Shown: one piece after another, positions 1 to 6,300 of the stretch | Layout of the letters: every line of letters begins with the position of its first letter | Numbering within the stretch: the stretch's first letter is position 1 | Assembly (NCBI GenBank): GCA_045576675.1 | Contig: JAZNGX010000127.1 | Coordinates: 1 to 10,575 of the forward strand | DNA from: JAZNGX01 sp045576675 | Lineage (GTDB): Bacteria; Bacillota; Clostridia; Monoglobales; Firm-18 | Direction: 5' to 3' | DNA length: 10,575 bases | Made by a program: the position numbers and the translations under genes | The notes under the pieces: model-generated | What the model was told of the DNA's origin: nothing | What the model saw: the letters and a program-made list of their open reading frames with translations, nothing else | Databases searched by the model: none

Positions 1-474
1 TGCTGTTCCAAATGAATCAGCAACTGTCTTATCAACTGTTACTTCAACATCGTCGCCGCCTTCTTCGCCGCCGCCACTTGTTGTGAATGTGTATGTTCCT
101 GCTGCTGCTGTAGCCTGAGCTGTAGCACCTAACTTAACATATACTTCATTTGTTGTAATAAAGCTCTTTGCAACTGAAAATGTGAAAGAACCTGTTGCAC
201 CCTCGATTGCTTCCTGATCAATGTAAGCCACATTTGCAGGAATTGTTTTTGCGTCATCACTCCATGTGATTTCCGATGAACCTGTCAATACAAGCAATGT
301 AATCTGATCGCCTGTGTTGTAGCCTGCTGCTGAATAGTTAACTGTGATACTGTAGTCTGCATCATCATTAATTCCTGTAGACTCAATACCTGTGTAGCCA
401 ACTGATGCAGCAAAAGCTGACATCGATAATAACATTGCTACTACCAATGTCATTACCATTAACTTCATTTTCAT
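1..474 (-). CDS. Secreted protein of unknown function, N-terminal part (runs off left edge)
   Basis: The 158 codons read from ATG at 474 down to base 1 have no stop, so the C-terminus lies outside the window. The start is supported by a purine-rich site (AAAGGGGGAAAA) just upstream. Residues 1-22 form a signal peptide: MKMK, a hydrophobic core, then AFA before Ala23, so the product is predicted to be exported. The mature part is beta-rich and Thr/Gly/Ala-rich, with segments such as GDQITLLVLTG and VAYIDQEAIEG. From memory, these resemble a small Ig-like or cohesin-like domain found in many clostridial secreted proteins. A Gly/Glu/Asp linker (TSGGGEEGGDD, about residues 132-142) follows, and probably joins a second domain beyond the edge. 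No enzymatic motif is visible. It is confidently a coding region; its function is unassigned. Confidence 0.85.
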   Translation of the reverse strand, partial: MKMKLMVMTLVVAMLLSMSAFAASVGYTGIESTGINDDADYSITVNYSAAGYNTGDQITLLVLTGSSEITWSDDAKTIPANVAYIDQEAIEGATGSFTFSVAKSFITTNEVYVKLGATAQATAAAGTYTFTTSGGGEEGGDDVEVTVDKTVADSFGTA

Positions 475-706
475 TTTGTTTTCCCCCTTTTAAAAATTTT
501 ACATTTGCACAGTAAATTTCACGCAGTTATTATATATGAAGAAAAAGGCTCTTTATTTCCTTAATCCTCCGCCTCTGGCAACAACACACCTATTGCATTA
601 ATATACACTGCAATTTATGTATTCCTGCCGTGAGTATGTGTGCCGGTAAGGCGATTTAAATCTGCAAAAATTCCTATGCACAGAAGTACAACATATACTT
701 CTCTAC
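475..706 (-). other. Long structured 5' leader of the secreted-protein gene
   Basis: This is most of the 353-bp gene-free stretch between the secreted-protein gene and the permease. If transcription starts from the promoter at 713-741, the untranslated leader is about 230 nt. On the minus strand it can fold a first domain, with CGGTAG closing on TTACCG around an inner AGAAGTA/TACTTCT hairpin. It can also fold a long imperfect stem-loop at 577-629: a GGCAG/TTGCC base, a seven-pair middle and an inner ATTGCA/TGCAAT hairpin at 592-614. A T-rich run after GAGCC (about 541-549) could act as attenuator sequence. I could not match it to a riboswitch class. Structure is seen by eye; a regulatory role is inference. 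Confidence 0.4.
529..534 (-). promoter_or_regulatory. Possible second -10 box (TATAAT) close to the secreted-protein gene
   Basis: A perfect TATAAT lies 55 bp upstream of the start codon on the minus strand. No good -35 box sits 16-18 bp upstream (the hexamer is about AATAAA), so it may be chance in AT-rich sequence or an activator-dependent promoter. Confidence 0.3.
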
Positions 707-712
707 CGTTAC

Positions 713-741
713 AGTATAATCCATTTTTAAATACTTTTCAA
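713..741 (-). promoter_or_regulatory. Sigma-A promoter for the secreted-protein transcript
   Basis: On the minus strand, TTGAAA (736-741) is followed by a 17-bp spacer and TATACT (713-718), close to the sigma-A consensus. Transcription would begin near 706, giving the long leader described separately. No other minus-strand gene starts between here and 474, so this is the natural promoter for the secreted-protein gene. Confidence 0.7.
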
Positions 742-781
742 TAGTTTTTTTTGATATTTTGCCGATTTGGTAAAAACCGAT

Positions 782-800
782 AAAACAACACGATTGTTTT
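782..800. terminator. Weak AT-rich hairpin downstream of the permease gene
   Basis: A 7-bp perfect inverted repeat (AAAACAA / TTGTTTT, 5-nt loop) lies 28 bp after the permease stop codon. It is AT-only apart from one C:G pair, and its U-tract is part of the stem, so it is a poor intrinsic terminator. It is listed because no better one is visible at this gene end. Confidence 0.25.
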
Positions 801-827
801 GTGTATTTTTACAACTGATATGACACA

Positions 828-1754
828 TCAAAGCAATAATTCTGCAATAAGTGACAAAAGCGGCAGTGTTGCAAGCGAAAGCAACGTAGTAACCGACACT
901 ATCTGCGAGGGGTAACCGGTATCATAATCAAACTTTTCAGCAAACATTGCGGAAATCGCCGCCGCAGGGCAAGCTGCCGACAACGTAAGCGTTGTTGCAA
1001 TGAATTTATCGACACCAAGCACTTTAAAAAGCAAAACAACCGCAACAGGAAATGCAACCAGTCGCAAAAACGACACAACATATATTCCCGGTTGCACGAG
1101 AGCCTTTTTCAAATCAGACTGTGCAAGATACGTACCAAGCAAAAGCATTGCAAGAGGAGTGTTCAGTGCAGCAAAGTAGCCAACCACATCCATAACAATT
1201 CCCGAAAGCTTTATTTTTGCAAAAAACAACACAAGTGCAACAACCACGCCGACAACGCCGGGGTTTTTCACAAGGTTTTTAACAGAAAGAAGCTTTATAT
1301 CGCCACCGTAAAGGTACAAGCCGTGAGTCCACACAATCACATTAAACATAGCAAGATATGTACTGCCGAAAAGCACGCCCTTATCGCCCATAGTAGCCGC
1401 AAGCAACGGGATTCCCATAAATCCGCAGTTTGAATATATAGTGGTAAACACTTCTGCCTTTAGCTTGTTCTTATCCTTTTCAAAACGCCATATAAGATGA
1501 GCCCCAACAATAAAGACTGCGTGTATTAAAACACTGATTCCAAAGGCGAGCAAAAGCTCCGACACAAGCTCTTTGTTATAGTCAATCTGGTACGCCTTTA
1601 CAAGCACGCACGGAGTAACCACATTGAGCAGAATGCCGGAAATAGCCTTTGTTCCCTTTTCAGTAATAATTTTTTTGCGTGACAGCAATGCTCCCACAAG
1701 AATAAGTATCAGCATAATAAAAACCTGCTGAGATACCAATGCAACCGTATTCAT
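828..1754 (-). CDS. AEC-family (auxin efflux carrier-like) membrane permease
   Basis: The product is 308 residues, the usual length for bacterial AEC permeases (Pfam Mem_trans), which move organic acids, amino acids or similar anions across the cytoplasmic membrane. Hydrophobic helices cover most of the chain in two halves. Family hallmarks are visible: a proline-containing helix early on (NVVTPCVLVKAYQI, about residues 44-57), the NCGFMGIPLLAA segment (about 109-120) followed by a GLYLYGG turn, and a C-terminal half with AACPAAAISAMFAEKF and STLL-like VTTLLSLATLPL. The ATG start follows AAAGGATGG at a normal distance. The gene starts about 60 bp beyond the 3' end of the 6S RNA on the same strand. 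No separate promoter is obvious, so read-through from the 6S promoter is possible. The substrate cannot be read from sequence. Confidence 0.9.
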   Translation of the reverse strand: MNTVALVSQQVFIMLILILVGALLSRKKIITEKGTKAISGILLNVVTPCVLVKAYQIDYNKELVSELLLAFGISVLIHAVFIVGAHLIWRFEKDKNKLKAEVFTTIYSNCGFMGIPLLAATMGDKGVLFGSTYLAMFNVIVWTHGLYLYGGDIKLLSVKNLVKNPGVVGVVVALVLFFAKIKLSGIVMDVVGYFAALNTPLAMLLLGTYLAQSDLKKALVQPGIYVVSFLRLVAFPVAVVLLFKVLGVDKFIATTLTLSAACPAAAISAMFAEKFDYDTGYPSQIVSVTTLLSLATLPLLSLIAELLL

Positions 1755-1776
1755 TATAAACCATCCTTTTGCAGAT

Positions 1777-1807
1777 ACAACAAAGCGGATATGCCAAGCA
1801 TACCCGC
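1777..1807 (-). terminator. Hairpin at the 3' end of the 6S RNA, probable leaky terminator
   Basis: On the minus strand, a 10-bp stem (GCGGGTATGC / GCATATCCGC, one G:U pair) with a 3-nt TTG loop spans 1785-1807. An interrupted T-run, TTTGTTGT, follows (1784-1777). It sits just after the closing stem of the 6S RNA and 23 bp before the permease start. The broken U-tract suggests incomplete termination, which would let some transcription enter the permease gene. Confidence 0.55.
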
Positions 1808-1814
1808 CGAATTG

Positions 1815-2017
1815 TTAAGTACCCCCAATGTGCCGTCAGTTTCATAATTTACAACCTGCTTATAGCAGGTGGGTGCCTCCTGTGTATTTATGGGTTTCCC
1901 AAATAAATTTGGGCGTACACGCGGTACACAGAGAGTCGGCTCCCGTAAATGTTTTGTTGGTTATAAATATGATGAAACCATAACGAACACCCCAGGGAAA
2001 TCACTTTTTCAAGTGAC
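1815..2017 (-). ncRNA. ssrS: 6S RNA (regulator of sigma-A RNA polymerase holoenzyme)
   Basis: Read on the minus strand, this about 200-nt region has the order of conserved elements of bacterial 6S RNA. A 5' closing strand, CCCTGGGGTGTTCGTT (1997-1982), resembles CTCTGAGATGTTCGC of E. coli. GGGAGCCGACTCTC follows after the central region. Next come CGCGTGTACGCCC, a small AAATTTATTT hairpin, GGGAAACCCATAAATACACAGG, GGCACCCACCTGC with a CCTGC/GCAGG hairpin, and the 3' closing strand GACGGCACATTGGGGG, which pairs with the 5' strand through GGTGT/ACATT and CCCT/GGGG. In the family, this RNA mimics an open promoter and binds the housekeeping RNA polymerase. A TCACTT/AAGTGA hairpin (2001-2016) precedes the core. 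A dedicated promoter lies upstream and a hairpin downstream. The identification rests on remembered alignments; exact ends are estimates. Confidence 0.85.
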
Positions 2018-2023
2018 GTTATT

Positions 2024-2052
2024 ATTATATACAAAAATCGCATAAAAATCAA
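2024..2052 (-). promoter_or_regulatory. Sigma-A promoter of the 6S RNA
   Basis: On the minus strand, TTGATT (2047-2052), a 17-bp spacer and a perfect TATAAT (2024-2029) place the start near 2017, directly before the 5' hairpin of the 6S RNA. This is one of the two or three best promoters in the window, as expected for an abundant RNA. Confidence 0.8.
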
Positions 2053-2079
2053 TACTTTTTTACAATTTTTTTGTATATT

Positions 2080-2289
2080 TTAAAAATGAGAATCACTTCC
2101 AAAAGCATCCTCGATAGCTTCTTCAAGCTGCAGTGCATCAAGCCCGCCCGAATTAAAGTCACAAATCAGCTTTTCGACAAACTCTCTGTCGGTTGAAATT
2201 CCATAAACCGAACCTTTATCAGCTGTTATGCCATATACCACAACCTCCTTGCCGTCAACAGTTATAACCGTTTCATTAAGCTTATACAC
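2080..2289 (-). CDS. Small acidic protein of unknown function (possibly DUF6514-like)
   Basis: The product is 69 residues if translation begins at GTG 2289. An in-frame TTG two codons upstream abuts the ribosome binding site (AAGGAGGG directly followed by TTG), so it cannot be used comfortably. The GTG sits 7 nt after GGAGG and is the better start. The chain has a beta-hairpin-like N-terminal half (VITVDGKEVVVYGI, GSVYGISTD), then an acidic helical half (EFVEKLICDFNSGGL, LEEAIEDAFG). From memory this layout, ISTD...V..L...FN...LD..QLE..IEDF, is like the short clostridial DUF6514 proteins, whose role is unknown. There is no signal peptide or membrane segment, so it is probably cytoplasmic. It has its own promoter and is apparently monocistronic, with no hairpin terminator before the 6S promoter. 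Confidence 0.8.
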   Translation of the reverse strand: MYKLNETVITVDGKEVVVYGITADKGSVYGISTDREFVEKLICDFNSGGLDALQLEEAIEDAFGSDSHF

Positions 2290-2311
2290 GTCCAACCCTC
2301 CTTACATCTTA

Positions 2312-2341
2312 ATTATAGTCAGGCAGAACGCTGAAAGTCAA
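2312..2341 (-). promoter_or_regulatory. Sigma-A promoter of the small acidic protein gene
   Basis: On the minus strand, TTGACT (2336-2341), an 18-bp spacer and TATAAT (2312-2317) lie 23 bp upstream of the GTG start. The -35 box is embedded in a GTCAATTGAC palindrome (2337-2346). Confidence 0.7.
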
Positions 2342-2382
2342 TTGACTTATTGTGCCACTTTACGACATATAATTTGTCGAAT

Positions 2383-3213
2383 TCAGTCCAGGATATCAGA
2401 AACCGGCTTGCCGTGGGGGCGAATATATCTCTTCATATTATATAGGCATTCATTTTCACTTGACAATTTGTTGACTCCCTCGGCACAGCCAAGCGTCGCT
2501 TTGAAGCCAAGCCTTTGCAGTATATCCTTTGATGCCTTGCTAACTCCGCCGAACGGATATGTATAAACCTCAGGTATAAGCCCTGTATGGTACTTAACAA
2601 CATCCTGCGCCTTCAAAACATCGCGGCTCAACGCATCTTCGTACTGCTCATCGGTTTCACCCAGCCTCTTTTTGCTGCCGTTTCTTTTATCAGAAATAGT
2701 ATGCATATCATAGGAATGATTTTGTATTTCCACGTGTCCGGACTTTACCATTTCGTTAATTTCGTCCCACGTAACGTGAGAATAATAGGCACTTTCTTCA
2801 TCGGTTTCGCTATATTCCTCAGAATATTTACCCACAATGGATATGACAAGCTTCATATTATATTTAACTGCAAGGGGATATGCATAAAGATAATTGTTGT
2901 AATAACCATCGTCAAAGGTTATTACAACAGGCTTTTGGGGAAGAGGAGTTCCGTTTTCGACATAATCGATAACCTGTGACATAAAAACCGCGTTGTAGCC
3001 GTTGTCGCAAAGGTATTTAAAATCCTGCTCAAGCTCGTCAGGCGTGATTACAAACCTGCCTGAATAATCCTTATCCTTCAAAACGCCGTGATACATTATT
3101 ATAGGAAGAGAAACACCTTCGTCATCTGCGATAACGAACACAAGTGTGGTAAGCAGAATTGAAGTTATAACGAAAAAAATCACAATACTTCTTAATTTAA
3201 ACGATACAAGCAT
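2383..3213 (-). CDS. Membrane-anchored polysaccharide deacetylase (NodB/CE4 family)
   Basis: The chosen ATG at 3213 lies 7 nt after GGAGG and gives 276 residues; an upstream in-frame start adds 22 residues with no ribosome binding site. Residues 8-29 are a hydrophobic anchor or uncleaved signal, so the catalytic part is outside the membrane. CE4-type motifs are present: PIIMYHGV (37-44), TFDDG with Asp101/Asp102 (99-103), the metal-binding pair in NHSYDMH with His166 and His171, and YPFG (219-222) in place of the common RxPYG. The family removes N- or O-acetyl groups from glycans such as peptidoglycan or N-acetylglucosamine polymers, using a divalent metal. The region after the anchor is short, with no binding module or repeat. 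The gene is divergent from the giant LRR protein and shares its promoter region. The substrate is not readable; the family assignment is firm. Confidence 0.92.
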   Translation of the reverse strand: MLVSFKLRSIVIFFVITSILLTTLVFVIADDEGVSLPIIMYHGVLKDKDYSGRFVITPDELEQDFKYLCDNGYNAVFMSQVIDYVENGTPLPQKPVVITFDDGYYNNYLYAYPLAVKYNMKLVISIVGKYSEEYSETDEESAYYSHVTWDEINEMVKSGHVEIQNHSYDMHTISDKRNGSKKRLGETDEQYEDALSRDVLKAQDVVKYHTGLIPEVYTYPFGGVSKASKDILQRLGFKATLGCAEGVNKLSSENECLYNMKRYIRPHGKPVSDILD

Positions 3214-3243
3214 AAAACATCCTCCATAAACAAACTCACTTAT

Positions 3244-3273
3244 ATTATACTGCCTTGTTCTTGCAAAAATCAC
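3244..3273 (-). promoter_or_regulatory. Probable promoter of the deacetylase gene
   Basis: A perfect TATAAT (3244-3249, minus strand) lies 31 bp upstream of the ATG. The matching -35 is weak (GTGATT at 3268-3273, 18-bp spacer), which suggests a low-level or activated promoter. It abuts the divergent promoter of the LRR protein. Confidence 0.45.
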
Positions 3274-3280
3274 TTGCAAA
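3260..3280. repeat. Direct repeat CTTGCAAA in the divergent promoter region
   Basis: The octamer CTTGCAAA occurs at 3260-3267 and again at 3273-3280, a 13-bp period. The second copy contains the -35 box of the LRR gene. Both lie just upstream of the deacetylase -10 box. It could be an operator controlling both genes, or chance. Confidence 0.35.
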
Positions 3281-3302
3281 CCGAAAGTCTGTGTGATATT
3301 AT
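3274..3302 (+). promoter_or_regulatory. Sigma-A promoter of the LRR/peptidase gene
   Basis: TTGCAA (3274-3279), a 17-bp spacer and TATTAT (3297-3302) with an extended -10 TG (3294-3295) lie 31 bp before the ATG. Transcription would start near 3309. Confidence 0.65.
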
Positions 3303-3333
3303 TTTATATATTTGTAAAAAAGGGAGCGTAAAT

Positions 3334-6300
3334 ATGAAAGCAAAACTACTTCTGGCAATAACAACTCTTATAACAATATTTTTCGTACCGTCATTTGCAT
3401 ATGCTGCAGATGGATTTAACTATTATAATGAAGGTAATACTGCCATTATTATAAATTGCGATAAATCATTGACAGGTTCAGTGACAATTCCCGAAGCTAT
3501 AGACGGGTATACCATAACCGGAATCGGGCAAAACGCCTTTCGTGACTGTACAGGTATAACGGAGGTTATTATTCCCGATACGGTTACTATGATAGACTGG
3601 TGTGCATTTGAAAACTGTACTTCACTTGAAAATATTGTTTATTCAAAAAACATAATCGAAATAGGCGGCTATGCTTTTCGAGGCTGTACAGCACTTAAAG
3701 AAATCATAATTCCCGACACCATTACTGCAATAAGCGGAAGTTCTTTTGAAGGCTGCAGCTCGGTTGAAAAAATCACTCTTGGCAAAAACTTAAAAAACAT
3801 CGGCGAAAACGCATTTGATGGTTGTGTTAACGTTAAAGAAATATATGTTGATACAATATGTGCAGAAGAGGTTGAAGACTGTTTTGCCAATGCAGGAACA
3901 AGCACAGACGGAACGCACCTTTTTTTCTCTGACAACGTTACCGTTATCCCCTGCTGCTTCAGCGATGAAAATAATATAACTACTATCACACTTGGAAAAA
4001 ACATTACAAGCTCAAGCTATTACTGGCCATTCGACGGCTGTCGCAACCTAAAGCAGGTATACTGGAACGCCGTAAACGCACAGGAAAGCTCATATTTCCG
4101 TTTTCTTGAAACCAATGGTGACGGTTTTAATGTTACAATAGCTGATGACGTTACATATCTGCCACCGCAAGCCTTTGAAGAATCCGCAATAAAATCTGTT
4201 GTTTTAGGTAAATTCCTTACAGAAATAGGTTGGAGTGCATTTGATGATTGTAGATATTTAAAACATATTTACTGGAACAGCGAAAATTTGCAAACAAATG
4301 TATTCTCAGATATGAATGTTGATGAAGGTGGGCTTGAAGTTGTTTTTGGTGACCTTGTTACAGTTATCCCGGAAAGAACTTTTGAGGAAACTTTAAACCT
4401 TACTTCCGTTGTTTTAGGAGAAAACATAAAAACAATAAGCAAAGAAGCATTCAGAGAATGTGAAAACTTAAAATCAATAGATTTAAAAAACGTGGAAACT
4501 ATTTGTGAATACGCATTTCGTGACTGCACGGCAATCGAAAGCATTAAATTTGGAGAGGCATTAAAGACAATTGAAGACGATGCTTTTTACTGCTGCACAA
4601 ACTTAAAAACAATAACAACCAACAAAACCGCATATATATCAGGTGATGCTTTTAGCGGTTGTTCGGCAATTGACACGGTTTACTGGAATATACCATCACA
4701 TACCGATTTTGTTTCCGGCCTGTTTTACGGATTAGATGAAATAAAAATTATATTCAGTGACGATATTAAAAGAATACCTTCTCGTATTATAGATAATTAT
4801 AATTTAATTACAACTGTATATACAACGCTGCCCGATTCATTAGAAGAAATAGGCAACAGTGCATTTGACAACTGTAAATTTCCTGATGGTCTGGATATTC
4901 CAAAAAACGTGCGCCATATAGGCAGCAGTGCATTTAATAATAGCAGTACATCTTTTTTAAAGCTTGGCGAAGGTGTTATAACCATCGGTACCGCAGCATT
5001 TAACAACCTGACTGCTGACAGCATTGAGTTAAACCTTACAAATGTTGAAAAAATCGGCAGTAACGCATTTATGAAATGTAAAAACATAAAACAACTTATA
5101 ATTGCTGAAAATGCCGACTGCGAAATAGAAACAAAGGCATTCTATAACTGTGATATCAAAACACTGACAATTGGAAAAGGCGTAAAGTCCATTGACGGCA
5201 CTTCATTTGGGTATTGTACGGAATTGGAAACAATTTATTGGCGTGCAGAACAGATTGCAGATTATGACAGGTGGAGCAATGCATTTGCAAAAATCGGTTC
5301 AAACTCGGGCGGTGTTTCAGTTATATTTGAAAAAACTGCCAAGGTTGTTCCGGCATACTTGTTTTATCAGTCCGAAGGAAGCTCAGCCAATCCGTTAATA
5401 AAACAAATAACCATAACAAATTCTGTGACAAGAATTAATACAAATGCGTTTTATGGAATTACCGAGCCGATAAATATAGATTTTTCAAGCATTGAGTATC
5501 TGGAGGATTACGCATTATACTATTGCCAGATACAGACAGGTAAAATCGACCTTAAAAACGCAAAGCATATCGGCAGCTACGCTTTGCCAACCAACATAAC
5601 AGGCGAATTAAGTCTTAAAAATGCCCGCCACATCGGAGATTATGCATTTTACAACTGTACAGGAATTTCCTGTGGAGAAATAAGCTTGGAAAACGCCGAA
5701 AACATTGGATACAGTGCATTTGACGGATGTACAATGCTTGCAATAGAAAACCTTATTATAGGTCAGGCAGACTGCATAGGCATTTATGCATTCCGCAATG
5801 TTCCATTAAAAGGCGATGTGGTTATCGGTGCAAAACTAATAAAGGAACGTGCATTCGCAAATACGCTTATGCAAACCCTTACCTTCAATACACCAAGCGT
5901 ATTTATCGACCAATCTGCTTTTATTAAAAATTCCGCTTTGACAAGTATAATTTTCAATGCCCGTGCTTTATATATAAGTTTTTATGCATTTGAAGACTGC
6001 AATTCACTTGTCAGCGTGGACTTAAATTCTGCTTCAGCAATCATAGGTTCGTATACATTCCGCAACTGCAACAATCTCACATATCTGACAGACACAAACG
6101 GAATCCGCAATGTAGGTGATTACGCTTTTCAAAATTTGGAAAAGCTTGGCGGAGTATATCTGCCCAATGTCGAATACATAGGTCATTATGCATTTTCAGA
6201 CACTGCAATTACGCACTTAACAATATCACCCAAAACAAAGTATATAGGCACAAATGCATTTTCCTGGTCTAAGCTTGGCGCAGGTGCAACACTTTATCCC

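Noticed and set aside
475..706. Cyclic-di-GMP-I or TPP riboswitch in the leader
   Set aside because: The conserved core sequences of these classes as I know them are not present; kept only as an unassigned leader.
1092..1433. 113-codon plus-strand open frame inside the permease gene
   Set aside because: It is antisense to a well-supported AEC permease, rich in Lys/His/Asn/Cys, has no ribosome binding site and no recognisable fold.
1660..1845. 61-codon minus-strand frame overlapping the permease start and the 3' part of the 6S RNA
   Set aside because: It overlaps a structured RNA and a real gene in another frame, and lacks a ribosome binding site.
2343..2374. Plus-strand promoter TTGACT...TATAAT
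   Set aside because: The spacer is 20 bp, and no plus-strand gene follows; it arises from the palindromic GTCAATTGAC and AT-rich sequence.
2363..2379. CGACA/TGTCG hairpin as terminator of the deacetylase gene
   Set aside because: The stem is only 5 bp with a 7-nt AT loop and no T-run follows on either strand.
3214..3279. 22-codon N-terminal extension of the deacetylase
   Set aside because: It covers the -10 box and has no ribosome binding site; ATG 3213 is perfectly spaced from GGAGG.
3274..3333. 20-codon N-terminal extension of the giant protein from TTG 3274
   Set aside because: The TTG is the -35 box of the promoter, there is no ribosome site, and the extension would bury the signal peptide.
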